This document shows, one piece after another, positions 23,673-34,480 of a stretch of 64,000 nucleotides of DNA. The stretch lies in the NCBI GenBank assembly GCA_038277395.1, contig CM076196.1:90647786-90711785 (forward strand). Reading direction: 5' to 3'. This stretch comes from Dryocosmus kuriphilus (Eukaryota; Arthropoda; Insecta; Hymenoptera; Cynipidae). Position 1 is the first letter of the stretch. Every line of letters starts with the position of its first letter. The translations under genes were made by a program, and so were the position numbers. The notes under the pieces were generated by a model. That model was not told where the DNA came from, ran no database searches, and saw only the letters and a program-made list of their open reading frames with translations.

Positions 23673-23921
23673 TCAAACATGGCTTACTTGCTCTTCTACC
23701 GTCATTGAATCAAGGTATTGTTTTATTGAAAATATCGGTACTTGAAGTATATGTGCGTCATTTTTTCCCGTGTCTTTTTTTGTTCTTCCTTCTTTCTCCG
23801 AAGAAACAGACCTGTCCGATTGATCACGTGATTCTTTTTCCACAGAACTGGATTTTTCCACAGAACTGGATTTTTCCACGGGTTTTATCGCGTGCGAGAC
23901 ATCCGTTGATTTTAATGACAT
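23673..23921 (-). CDS. hAT transposase linker exon, Ser/Glu-rich
   Basis: 82 codons with a directly repeated KSSSVE segment (EKSSSVEKSSSVEKES) and many charged residues. It sits between the BED finger and the catalytic part, which suggests a linker exon of the same transposase. A splice-like CTGTAACCATTT context lies upstream, not tested. Confidence 0.5.
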   Translation of the reverse strand: MSLKSTDVSHAIKPVEKSSSVEKSSSVEKESRDQSDRSVSSEKEGRTKKDTGKNDAHILQVPIFSIKQYLDSMTVEEQVSHV

Positions 23922-24063
23922 AAAACTGTAACCATTTATTTAAATTTAATTTTCTTTAATTTGAACAAGCTCAAATTCAACTCTAGAGTCAGTGTATTAG
24001 TTATTTAAAAAGAAAACCGTTTTTATCATAACCTAAAAAGAGAAATAGAAAAACTGCAATAAT

Positions 24064-24354
24064 TCAACAGGATATAAGTATAATTACCGGTATATAATTC
24101 TTCGGATGACGATTCGTGAACTGTTGTTTTGAACAATTTGAATCCTTTTTACTATCTTTCAGTAAGTTCTTCACTATTAGAGGACAACTCGAACACTTTT
24201 TCAGATGCTCCCGCAAACGTGTTGCATGTTTGCACTTGTATACTTTTTTACAATATCTGCACCTGTATGCAATGCGATTTTCATTGTCTGTAAGTTTGTC
24301 GTAAAACCTCCAAAAAGAACCCCGTGGTTTCATTTTATCACAAAACGTGTACAA
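24064..24354 (-). CDS. BED-type zinc finger exon of the hAT transposase
   Basis: Begins MYTFCDKMKPRGSFWRFYDK and contains YRCRYCKKVYKCKHATRLRE with HLKKC: a C-x2-C and H-x3-C arrangement fitting a BED finger. BED fingers bind the transposon ends. It is upstream of the transposase body on the same strand, so it is the N-terminal exon. The frame looks intact. Confidence 0.85.
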   Translation of the reverse strand: MYTFCDKMKPRGSFWRFYDKLTDNENRIAYRCRYCKKVYKCKHATRLREHLKKCSSCPLIVKNLLKDSKKDSNCSKQQFTNRHPKNYIPVIILISC

Positions 24355-24693
24355 AACCTAAGAAAAATATTTATATATGTGCAGCTTCGTACGAACCGGC
24401 TACCGGCACAAGGGCACAATACAGACAACAGTTTTAGAATTTTACGTGAACTTTTTGCTGTATATTACGTAATACGACTAAAACGCACTAATAGCGAAGA
24501 CACTAGCAAGGATTTGGCAGTTTGGCACTTATGAAAGTGTTTGAGAATGAGGCTTAATGAATATATTTTTAAATTCTCATAAATGCTCAGTAAATTCTCA
24601 GAGCACAAAAAGACCGAGCATATTCTCGAGCATATTCTCGTGCTCGCGAGAACTTCTCCGAGCACTTAAACTCTTTAGAACTCTAGTCTCGAC

Positions 24694-25500
24694 ACTATTT
24701 TCCAGTTTTCACGAGGTGCAGAGGCGCCAGTGATGCTTAGGGTCGTTATCTTCTTGCAAGACCCAATCTTCACTTTGAGGTCCAAAAAATTTCTTTACTG
24801 ATCTCAAAAGACCACGCTGTTAAATTTGAAGCATTTCTTGAGCATTCAAGTTCTCCGTAAAAAGCTCTAAAAAAGCAAAACCACCCTTAGAAAAGCATCC
24901 CCAAACATGAATTTTTATGGAGTGCTTTACGGTTCGCTGGACGAAACGCTCATTAGCGGTAGACCAGGCATGTTTTACGCGAACTCATGGCCAGAATGAC
25001 GCTTTATCAAGAAACACAACATTTGACAAGTCACGGTCAATATTTTCTGCAGCCCTCGTCTTGCGTTTAGTCATGCGGGTTTCCGAAAGCAGGGGTTTTT
25101 GTTTCGTCGTACGGTACTCTACTCCAGCCTTGTCTAAACGGTCTCGAATAGTATTAATACTGATTTCTAGCCCATTTTTAGCTAGCCTATCCTTAGCTTG
25201 ATACAATGTCAGAGTGGGGATACGCGTAAACAACTGGACGATGAATTTGTCCTCCTTTGGCGTCGTTCCTTGAGAACTGCCTCCTCCAGGCAAATTATCG
25301 ACACTTTTTGTGTCTTTGAAACGTTACACCCACTTTTGCACAAACTTTCTCGATTTTTTAATATCTTTTGCGCATGCAGCTTGCTTTATTTTTGGACCCA
25401 GCGGATGTGAGCACAAGAAGACAGTTTCAAACCTTTTCGCTTACGCAGCAGACATTTCGATTTACGTGTGCTCTCTACGACATTTCAAGCGATACTGAAA
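24694..25500 (-). pseudogene. Tc1 transposase, N-terminal and first catalytic part
   Basis: The open piece 24985-25293 includes SINTIRDRLDKAGVEYRTTK and RDLSNVVFLDKASFWP, where LDKASF replaces the usual DEPSF-type first catalytic Asp block. Upstream (to about 25500) a degraded helix-turn-helix is visible. Downstream the frame is broken and then cut by the hAT insertion. A corresponding frame is present in the copy at 62489-63181. Confidence 0.85.
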
Positions 25501-25616
25501 CTAACGAATATTCTCGCCGTGGCCCTTTTAATGACCTTCAATTCAAAAAAAGAGAAATGAAATATCTTTTATGGTTTACGAACAATCGCGTTTCCTTTTT
25601 TGTTGAACAGGCTATA

Positions 25617-28600
25617 TATAGGTATAGAAAAAAAGGTTTATTTATGGGGAAATACAGGATTCCATCGAGAGAAATTAAATACGTGACTTCAAAATTTAGG
25701 GTATTCACAAGAAAAATCTAAATCAAAATAAGTATTTTTGATTATATGTCTGATTGATAATACATTTGGTACAATATGCTAAAGATTTAAATTTGATAAA
25801 AATTCAGTAGTATCTAGGGACTTAGCTCATATTGTCTCTTGAATAGGAAATCCATTTTTTTTTGAGAACGATCAATATAGTGTTACGTCATAGAATACCT
25901 GAATACTTCCCTTTTATCCTGGGTTCCTCGTCTTAGCTGACATGAAGAAAATTCTACATCTGATTAAAAATACAATTTCTTGCTCATATAATCCTTTTAC
26001 AATATGTATATAAATCTTGAACAAATGATAAAAGTAATAAAATTCATAGAAAATGAACTGTTTACAAGAACAATTTCGACAATGTGAGTTTTTCGTTGAA
26101 AAGGGGTATTTTAGATGATTATTGTTGCATAATTTAAAAAAATTAACAGATTGTTACATTCCAATAGATGTAACTTAACTAATACTCTATTTTTTGCATT
26201 AAAGTTCTTCGTTTTTGAATCTAATTAGATAACTGTATAACAGGAGTGAGGATAGCTACCAAATACATAAAAAAATATACACAGGAAGAATTCATGATTG
26301 ATCAGAAATATAGTTATTAATTTACTTAGTAATACAAACTAAGGTTTAAAATTATTTGATTGACTTGATTTTAGTTGTATTCGCACGGCAAATCTGAATA
26401 TTCTTATACGTTTGACAGCCTTTGAGTTAAGTCTCCCGGTTTGGTTTCGGCCACTTGGAATAGTGATGGCTATTTAGCAAACAGGTACATACGTTTATAA
26501 AGAGCTTTCAATAATTTGGGTACTTACATATTCTATAATAGGATAGGGGAGTTTTATGCTGTAAACTTCAAGAATGTAGGGTAGTAGCCTGAGGTAGCCA
26601 GGTCCATATTTTGATCTGTTCGCTTGTTATCGAGTTGCGTTGACTCGAGGTATTTTAAAGGTCCCGAACAGAGCCTCGACTTTACTATTTCTGGGTAGAT
26701 ACTTCTAATGGAAGAGTCAGAATCATGTCTGACTGCTGACGGGCCGACTTCTTGGCCCGATGTTTAGAATTTGATGATATTTGGCGTTATTTCTGAACCA
26801 ACTGGTGCTCTGCAATTTTAGAGTATTTAAGCACTGTACCCTGTTTAGAACTCAAAGATATGAAAAGTGTTGGCCAAAGGGTAGATTTTAAGGACCAATT
26901 GGCGTTTATAAGGAAATGGTGGGGAAAACGACGCAGTAGCCAAAACGCATGATGCCCTTTCCAAATCTTTTCGAAGCCCGCATTCCGACACAAATCAAGG
27001 AAACACGTACGTCGTACAGAGAGAACACATGTACATTTTTGCACAAACTTCCGTATAAGGGCATACATTCTACATGAATTCTTACAGGCGGTAATAGTTC
27101 GTGTTTGTACTAAAATGCCATCAACCTATAAGTCGTCACCGGCAGTAGGCGATTCCAATATATGTAGGCCGGTTCGGCGGCAGAGATCCTTTCCACGATA
27201 AATATCAGAAAAACGGTTATTTACCGATAGCCGATAACGGTTTGTGTCTATGCTAAAATGCCATTAGTAGGTAAGTTGTTACAGGCAGTAGATAGCGCCA
27301 CCTTAATGTCAGTAAAGGTTGGCGGGAAAAATCAAAGTTGCAACAGGGGCGGGCAATTCAAAGTCGCAACGTAGATTGGAAAATTTACAAGAATCTCGGC
27401 TTGACAGATGAGATGAGTAACTGTTTCGCCAAACGAGACTACTTTTGAAGCTTTGGTGTGATGGAGTCTTAGTAGATTAAAATTCAATCAGCATAATTAT
27501 CACCTGATTATAATCAGGTAATACCATTTAATATCTCGACATTTTGACGATCCAAAATTTCTTATTTTGATATTTTTTTTAGTGGGTCAGCTAAAACTGT
27601 CCGTGGAACTAACTTTCTTACAGAAAGGCCAAAATCTGGTCAGATTTTGTGTATCTCTTACCGTTTTCGAGGTATCTTGAACTTTTGAAAATCGTTGCAG
27701 CAGGGGTTCATTTAGATGGCGCACTGAGTACTCAAATGTGCTACACCGGAAGTTCGAGTATGAGGTTTCGAAACTTTTCGAAGCGTCGCTGTCGGAATTT
27801 CCGGTCAAGGATCTTTCTAGAAGCTTTTGGGCAGTTGGGATACGAAAATATGAAGACGGGTTTGGCAGAAACGGAAGTCAGTTCAACAACGTTCTCTGAT
27901 CTTTCATAGTGTTGAAGTGCGAGTAAAAAGTGATATCGGGAAACAGAAAAGTATGTGTACTTTTGTTACTAATAACTGAATAATTAGTTATTTCCGGTTT
28001 GCTCGTACACATTCGTTGTCCTTTTTTTCTCCACGACACACATTTTTTCGATTGTTTATCCTAGTCTCTACCCGGCACATTAGCCGTGCTGCTGTCATTG
28101 AACTAGCTGCCACCGTTTCTGCTATCGTTTTGACAGCTTAAACCAACCTCTTGCCGACCACATCAATGTAGATTTACCTTTAGTAGCATTTGTCTATCAA
28201 CAAAAACCTCTACAGGCAAAACTAAACTATGTGGAGTTGTTTTATGTGCTACATCAACTTTCAGTGCTACATTTCGCGTGCACGTTTGTGTATGATTGTG
28301 CGTGTGTGTTTCTTGCCCAGTATTATACAATATCTAAGCTTCTTTATGCGCAACTTTTACCCTCGTGAATATTATAATTTCGATTGACTCGTCTGCCATT
28401 GTCTTGCGAAGGCATTTATAATCTTTTTTCACAACTTGATCAAGTGATATGTGACTGAATTTCTGTTTTTCTTTAAAGATTTTAATAGAATAAGAAAATC
28501 TAAGCTCCTCTAAAACTGTCCCACAAGCGCAGATGGCAGCACATGTGTCGTCGTCATCCAGAGAATTATCACCGCGAGCTTCATCCTTGTAATCGCAATG

Positions 28601-30682
28601 AACATCATCATCACCACCATCGTTACTGCGAGCAGCGCCAACATCGTCCCTGCAAGGAGCGCCACCGCCACCGTCATCACCAGCGCCATCATTGACATTA
28701 CCACCACCATCACCATGAAAGCAGCCATTGCCACCACTGCCACCGTCAGTTTCGAAAGCGCAACCAACCTCGCAAAGTGGCAGGTACAGAATCTAAAAGT
28801 GGAAAGGATAGAATGATCGAAAGGAGATTACTATTTATATAATAATTTTTACCCAAGAATAATGTATAATTGAAAGTGTTGCGGCCTTTGTTGGATTGTT
28901 TGTTGTTTATTTTAAAAAATTCACTGTTAGCATACCTCGATTCAAATTTGAATCATATTCATGACATTTTTATAACATTTTAAAAGCAGTAGTATAATAA
29001 TCAAAATCAATGGAACATTCCATATATTTTGTAGAGAACAGGTCTTATTCTGTGAAACCTAACGTTAGTGTTCACTTTGTTAAAGAAAAAGGTGTTCAAG
29101 TTAAAAAATAAAGAAAATTTTGTTAGCGCCATGAGGCCATTTTAAAAAGAACACTTCACATGTTTTTTATATTTTAAAATTTATTTATAAAATAGTAAAT
29201 ATATATCTAAGATGCGATTACGTTGAATAAAATTTGGAAAAAAATAGAAGTAATTCTATATCAACGGTTTCTCAGGTTTAATTGTGTTTTTAATTCTGAA
29301 GATAATAAAAAAAATTTTAAGATGCGTCTTCGTTAAATTAGCCAAAATAATAGCCTTGTAAGCTTTGAAGTATTCAACCTCGTAAAACTTGGTACTGCTT
29401 TAAAATAAACGATGTGGGAAGTTTAATACCAACTTTAATGCCTTTGGTTTTAGATTAAAAGTTGCATTAAAAGTTTTCTTTTTTCAAGTATAAGTTTAGT
29501 TTATCTCTAGAGAAAATACTTTTTAAGCATGCAGGCGATTTCACACTTGCTGCTGCCTCTAGGATCTTCTCGGCTTACTAAAGTATAGTAAATTTTTTTT
29601 TCTCTCTTAATCCTACAGCCACCAGATATTCTTTTCAGTGAAGTCTAAAGGCGGTAATTTAAAACTTGATAATTTTAAAGAATTTAATCGTAACTCTTCT
29701 TTTATGGTTTTAGAATAAATTTTTTCATTTTTTTATCAAAGTAAAATCTGAACCAAAACTCTGCTTCAATTCCTTCGAGAGTTTTCTGAACATTTCTGAG
29801 TTTAAGAGAAAACATAGCTATATAGTAAATAAATTACTATCAATCTTTTTAAAATATTATCTCAATATAAGAAAAATCTGACCCTGCTCAGTATAAAAGA
29901 CCTAACCTAACGATTAGGATAATATTATAATTAGAAGCTTTAACAATTACTTTATTTGAAGTTTAATAACTTCAGGTTTTTTCTGTTGAGAGCGCCAAAT
30001 TGAAATTCACCTCAACGACGCTTATAAAGCTCACTGATGAAAGAAATAGGAGCATGAAATTTTAATTTCTACTAACGATGTTCCTAAGAGTCCAACGCCG
30101 AGGAGAATGAGAGCGCAAAATTTGAATTCAAGCCAACGAAATCAGGGTTCTGAAAGTTCAACACTGAAATCATCTGACACTGACTGTCATTCGCCTCGCA
30201 TATATTTTTCTTAATTACAATATAATCTTCTGGAAAACTCTGTTGCCATCCTTAAACAGAAAAGCGACCTGATTAATAAATTCAAATAAGTCTAATTTAA
30301 TATTATATATGGCCTACGTATTAAAATTTAAAAAGTAAGTACACATTTATTCCTCTTATTTTGCTTGTTTATTGTTCAGAAAATTTCTAAAATGCTGACA
30401 GCTCTTCTACATAAATAAATTTAGAATGAATATAGGGTCCTCTAATATAGTACAAATAGAAATTTTTATTTCAGCCTATCGTTGCACTGTTTCAAACGTT
30501 TCGTCACAGAGTGTATCCTCAAAGACTTTCATGAATCTACTAGGTAAGAAGATTGCAAATTGACTCTCCAACTCGGCCACAATTCTGGTACGTAGCTTTC
30601 TTTGCACTTTGCGAATTTGTGAAACAGGATATTTCTACTTTCGAGTAAGGTCGAACATCAGTTCCGTAGGCAGAGCCTCATC
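25617..30682. other. Long unassigned intron-like stretch
   Basis: AT-rich, without recognisable domains. Two weak features stand out. A diverged 60-bp duplication shares CTAAAATGCCAT and GGCAGTAG (27097-27155 and 27238-27300). A CAT/CAC/GCC-rich trinucleotide patch spans 28590-28760 and gives shadow ORFs on both strands. ORFs 26787-27068 and 27649-27909 match nothing I know. Confidence 0.45.
28590..28760. repeat. Trinucleotide-rich patch (CAT/CAC/GCC)
   Basis: Interrupted runs of CATCATCACCACCATC type continue into GCCACCGCCACC. Both strands stay open through it because of composition. Probably a noncoding microsatellite derivative. Confidence 0.6.
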
Positions 30683-30727
30683 TATGCAGCCAACGGGCCA
30701 TGCGGGCGTTAGAAAAGAAATTCATAC

Positions 30728-30870
30728 CTATTATAAAAGTCTTTAAGCATCGCCTTCTTCAAACAAGTATCTGAAGTATCAGTGCTTTCAGTCAGATCAT
30801 CATCATCGTCGTCGGGGCTGTTTCCAGCATAAGCTCTCTTGATGAGTGACCTTGAGGAAGCAGAAACCAT
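30728..30870 (-). CDS. Acidic coding segment in the left inverted repeat
   Basis: On the minus strand an ATG at 30868-30870 opens MVSASSRSLIKRAYAG, then an Asp run (PDDDDDDL) and DTSDTCLKKAMLKDFYNR. A possible splice donor (AG then GTATGA) follows; alternatively the frame stops seven codons later. The right arm (about 36170-36310, + strand) encodes the same segment (IYAGSSADDDADDLYNSVDT, LKDFYNRYEF) without the ATG. Protein-level conservation of the two copies suggests it was once coding. Function unknown. Confidence 0.5.
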
Positions 30871-31044
30871 GCCTTGAGCGCAAAAACGTGTTGGATAGCA
30901 CAGTTTTGATTCTAGAGTTGGGTATGATGATTACACTTATTTAAAATTGTATTGTATAGTTACTTGGATGAAGGACAACCTACATCCTCCAGGCTGCGTA
31001 TATTTTGCACAAACCAGTCCAACCATTGTCTAAATTTCACAACG

Positions 31045-31220
31045 TTCATTTAAGATCCTTGATTTAACATCGATTCAATGTTGGTTTATCGTTGACACAA
31101 TGTTTGTTTGACGTTAATTCAACGTTCGCCTAACGTCGTTTCAAAGTTAATTTAACGTCTATTCATCGTTGGTTCAACATCGATTGATTGTTTGTTCAAC
31201 AATGCACAATGTTGATTCAA
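31045..31220. repeat. CAACGTTGA-type short repeats, left arm
   Basis: About ten imperfect copies of a 10-13-bp word (AACGTT, AATCGATGTT, GTTGATTCAAC) follow one another. The right arm has the matching cluster at 35875-35990. The words are nearly self-complementary. Confidence 0.65.
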
Positions 31221-31756
31221 CGTTTATAATGAAGAAAATATAGATGTAAAATCCTTCGAAAATTTAACGTCCGGACATATATCATTAAATAAATAAGACC
31301 AAAGGTCAGAATGAGAGCTTCCAGATAATTATCATTTATTTATATGAAAAGTTACCGTAACGTTTCAGAATTAGTCTAATTCCCTCTAAGGCAGATCAAT
31401 TTAACTTCAAGTATGTCATAATTTCAATATTCCAAATAGAATTTGAGAATACTAGTATCAATTCATATAAAAATCTGATAATTTGATGATTGCTCGTATC
31501 AAATTGTTAGTATTTAATATTGTAAAAGAACTACTGAATATGAATATACACGTAAAAAAACTTATCAGCTTATTCATTAGATAAATTTTAAATTACCATC
31601 GAAAATTTAAATTTAAAACCAATACGGAGCAGTGGTAGTTGTGCTGGTGTTTTTTTTTTTTACAAGGGGAGGTGGAAATCCTATTTACGGAATGAGTGTG
31701 GACTAAGCCTGAAATCGGCTGTATCTACTAAAACCACCTCCACTTCCTGCCAACGC

Positions 31757-32325
31757 ATGGACCCGGAATCCCCTTTTGCATTACTTCAGGTACATTGGTT
31801 ATGGGCTTATGTCGCCCGGCTTCGGTGTCCTCCTGTTCCAACCTGGTCTATCATGCGTCTTCTAGAGGCCTCTTTTTCGGGGCCGCCTCTCAGCATAATG
31901 CACATTTTGGTGTCTCCGGAAGCTGATCGGTTCGGGGTTTCCCATTCTTTGCAGCGTAGAAGTTGCACAGCGGAGCGCTAGTACACTCTGCCGCCTGGTG
32001 ATTGTCATTGCCACATCTTCAGCTGTTCCTCGTTCGGTTAGGTCCATTGTAGCCGGCTGCCAGATGGCCGTAGCCCTGGCAGCGGCAGCATTTTAATACT
32101 TCTTTCTTCAACCGGACACACCACACGATACCCCCTGATATTCACGTGTGCTGTCCGGATTAGTTTCGCCGACATCTCTTTTCTCGTGGTTACATATGTC
32201 TTCAAGCTCCCCCTAAAGGTCTTTCTGGTCATGTTGGCCCTTAGATCTCTGGTTATTCTTTCGGTGAAGCACTTCTTCAGTGCGACATCCACCTCCGCCG
32301 CGTCTGTTGTTGTCTCGAGGTCCAT
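31757..32325 (-). pseudogene. LINE ORF1 (gag-like), C-terminal half with CCHC knuckles
   Basis: The frame 32038-32325 reads AEVDVALKKCF, then LRANMTRKTFRGSLKTYVTT and HVNIRGYRVVCPVEE, the RNA-binding part of R1/I-type ORF1. A frameshift later, CCRCQGYGHLAAGY (last Cys lost) and CGNDNHQAAEC are the zinc knuckles. Then KNGKPRTDQLPETPKC follows, the common ending. It would bind LINE RNA. Decayed. Confidence 0.8.
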
Positions 32326-32640
32326 GATCTAGACAGACTCCTTTATAACGGATGTTTAAGTTCCCTCCTCCACTGCTCCTATTTTAATAAGTATGTCCCT
32401 TTTCCGGTTCTCTCTGACTACCTTGACATTCACGCCAAGGTCGTCAGGTGCCACCTTCTGCTTATGTTTCCTCAACAGCTCAGCGTAGCTGCTTTTGCTC
32501 CACTAACCCGAGACCTTGGTTTCTTCTGCAGTGCAGTGGTCTGATCGTACTGGCTGCCTCGTGGCTAACGGTAGGTGCTTCTGCGCGCTTACCGATAACA
32601 CAGCCCCACAAAGAAATGCCATGCGCGACATGTTACAGCG

Positions 32641-33190
32641 TACGCTACTCTTACGTATTTTGACTCGTTGAAAACGAGCCCGGAAGCACAACCTTCCTAT
32701 CATGTCAATTCTTTTTAGAAAATTTACTTCTTTGGAAATTTCTTTGAAACAACATAAGGAGCAATGCTGAAATTATAAAGACTTCTAATAGGTCTCAACT
32801 TAAAACCTGAACCTTTGCCTCGAAGTAGCTTATATCTGAAAAATGTTTTGGTCGCCTTTCTTGAGCATAATTTAATTTTTTCTTCACGTGCACGCCAGCT
32901 CACTACCCGAGCGGTGAAATGATGCGTGATGAGCGGGCACGCGCGCAGCAAAAACCCATTACTGCCTAAGACAGGCGATCGAAAAATTTTTCTTAGATAC
33001 AACTGGCCCAAAGAAAAAGGTTTAAGCTTCACTTTTGAGCCCACTAGAAGTCTCTCGGTCTTCGGGATGGCGCCCTACATTGTATCAAAGAAATTTCAAA
33101 GAACGTCAATTTTCTCAGAGACTTGACGTGATAGAAAGATTTCGTTTCTGGATTCATGTTCAGCGGATCAAAATAAGTAAGAGTAGCGTA
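32641..33190. repeat. Foldback (~550 bp) inside the LINE ORF1
   Basis: Ends read TACGCTACTCTTAC (32641) and its inverse GTAAGAGTAGCGTA (to 33190). Arms of about 270 bp meet near 32917. Both arms translate to related strings such as APYVVSKKF and APYIVSKKF in opposite directions. It interrupts ORF1 between the coiled coil and the RNA-binding part. Confidence 0.75.
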
Positions 33191-33373
33191 TTGTACTTTG
33201 ACGCACGTGAAACTTTTATTTTTGTGATCTGCGTAACCGGTGAAAGAGCCACTTTTGCTTCGAGAACCGCCTGTGTCCCCTTTCTGGCTACTTCCCTCTT
33301 ATCAGTCTCTCTCCTCAGAGCCTGGACCTTCTTTCCCATAGAATTTTCAATGTTGGCATGTAAAACCTCTTAA

Positions 33374-33577
33374 CTACATCTCCATTGCATCTGCATTGCA
33401 CTTCAGTAGAACAGTCGCTGAATTACCTTCTGATAATCCATTCTGAATTGCCATTAACACATTCTTCATCGTCATGCCAAACTCCAGCATTCTAGTGTAA
33501 ATATCATGCAGCCTATTTAAGGCTTCAGCTTGCTTTTCTAACCTCTCCTCAAACATCATTTTTTTCAAATTCCGCAT
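33374..33577 (-). pseudogene. LINE ORF1 N-terminal coiled-coil piece
   Basis: 67 codons with heptad-like spacing (EERLEKQAEALNRLHDIYTR). Its position upstream of the ORF1 body on the same strand supports assignment to the LINE. Confidence 0.5.
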
Positions 33578-33642
33578 CGGATTTATGATACGGGTCCGAC
33601 GCCTCTGCGACCTCTATCCCCCCTTTCCAGGAAGCTCCTCAA

Positions 33643-33993
33643 AAATGCTTCTATTTGTATTGTATATTAGTTTACACTGCCTCCCTTTTACGGGTTTTGA
33701 GAGTCTTATAGGACAATTCAAAACAAATTTTACAACTTCCTTAATCTCTCAAAATCGCCCAGTGACCCCTAAGCCATATGCCCCTCGACATGAAGCATCT
33801 TCCCCGAAAGATCACTGGCCTCTTTATGAGGGGACCTACAGTTTAACGTCGGTTCCGAACCACGAGAGCCTCGGTAGAAGTACATAGAAAATTCCATTGG
33901 TACTCGGCTCTGGAATAGAACCCCGGACTCTTGCTTAGAAGGCTGAAGCGCTACCACCTGAGCCACCGAGGCTCTTTACAAATGCTTCTATTT
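33643..33993 (-). mobile_element. tRNA-derived SINE with 14-bp target duplication
   Basis: The duplication AAATGCTTCTATTT is at 33643-33656 and 33980-33993. On the minus strand the 5' head is tRNA-like: A box TGGCTCAGGTGG (33954-33965), a TCT anticodon-like loop, and B box GGTTCTATTCC (33912-33922). An unrelated body of about 200 bp follows. The anticodon stem is poorly paired, so it is not a working tRNA. Such SINEs are Pol III transcripts copied by LINE enzymes. Confidence 0.85.
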
Positions 33994-34012
33994 AAATTTT
34001 CATGCTCCATAA

Positions 34013-34480
34013 TTATTCCCAGAAGTAGTTATGGAAGTATACAGTCCACTCCCGCAGAGGCCTGCATGCAAGTGTAAGGTCTGAATACTCCAGGAGACGC
34101 TCTGATATACTAGAAACACCGTATGGAACACCAATCCCTGGTGTCATGCAGTCTTCAGCACGAATGTTCACAACATTGCTCGGTGTGTTTCCTTCGGGAC
34201 CATTCCTGGACCATTGTCCGCGACTGATTATTTGGTATATATATATGTATATATATGCGAAGCCTGCCTTACGTAATTCTTCAATGATAAAGGGTATTTC
34301 ATTGATATAATTCTGTTTGCCTGCAGTCTGTAGCGTCAGAAGTAGACGAAGGCGATCAATTAGTTGTATAGGATCATCGCAGTAAAAGGAGTTCCTTGTT
34401 AGAGTTTGTCTCACTACCTGTTATGGAAACAAAGAACCACCACCTTCAGAGTATTGTTTGCGTGGAAATATTTTTGCAAT
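34013..34480 (-). pseudogene. Unknown conserved gene fragment (LIDRLRLLL motif), left copy
   Basis: The open frame 34013-34414 reads DPIQLIDRLRLLLTLQTAG and NEIPFIIEELRKAGF. A diverged second copy (QLIDRLCLLIPLQ) is on the + strand at 35388-35505, in inverted order. The motif seems to be a short C-terminal helical domain found in some large DNA transposons, but that is from memory and unverified. After the motif a TA-repeat and unrelated sequence follow. Confidence 0.45.

Larger units (their letters stand above)
20548..24685 (-). mobile_element. hAT transposon (Ac-like) inserted in Tc1
   Basis: 4138 bp between exact 8-bp duplications GTCTCGAC (20540-20547 and 24686-24693). The ends are imperfect inverted repeats: TAGTGTTCTTAAATG and, on the other strand, TAGAGTTCTAAAGAG. 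The subterminal regions carry repeated GAGAATATGCTC and GAGCATTTATGAG words in both orientations, as in hAT elements, where they can bind transposase. The duplicated target fits the nTnnnnAn pattern known for Ac-type hATs. It holds a BED-finger hAT transposase on the minus strand. Confidence 0.95.
20213..25614 (-). mobile_element. Tc1-like element, split by a hAT insertion
   Basis: Terminal repeats of about 55 bp face each other: the left end CTGTTCCACGAAAAAGGAAT and the right end (rc) CTGTTCAACAAAAAAGGAAA, both continuing into CGTAAACCATAAAAGA. TA dinucleotides sit at 20211-20212 and 25615-25616. Without the 4146 bp of hAT plus duplicated target, the element is about 1256 bp, the right size for Tc1. 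It is in the intron next to the Cav3 exon, opposite to it. Related to the element at 62073-63340. Confidence 0.88.
31651..33642 (-). mobile_element. LINE fragment: ORF1 directly joined to 3' UTR and poly(A)
   Basis: Minus strand: a coiled-coil start (33374-33577), the ORF1 body (32038-32325 and upstream), two CCHC knuckles (about 31965-32095), a short 3' UTR, then the poly(A) tail seen as T at 31651-31666. The 3' UTR matches the LINE end at 43771-43900 (GGTGGAAATCC, GAGTGTGG, CCACCTCC). No reverse transcriptase is present. ORF1 type and knuckles fit the R1/I group. Confidence 0.75.

Noticed and set aside
26660..26690. Retroviral-like primer site (GTCCCGAACAGAGCC)
   Set aside because: No LTR or gag-pol sequence is adjacent; the similarity is short.
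26787..27068. 93-codon minus-strand ORF with several Cys
   Set aside because: No recognisable motif, no repeats or splice context; not enough to call a gene.
28510..28816. Met/Ala/Val-rich ORFs on both strands
   Set aside because: They follow from a CAT/CAC/GCC trinucleotide patch; no domain or start context supports a gene.
33900..33979. A functional tRNA-Arg(TCT) gene
   Set aside because: A and B boxes are present, but the anticodon stem does not pair, and the sequence continues into a SINE body with target duplications.
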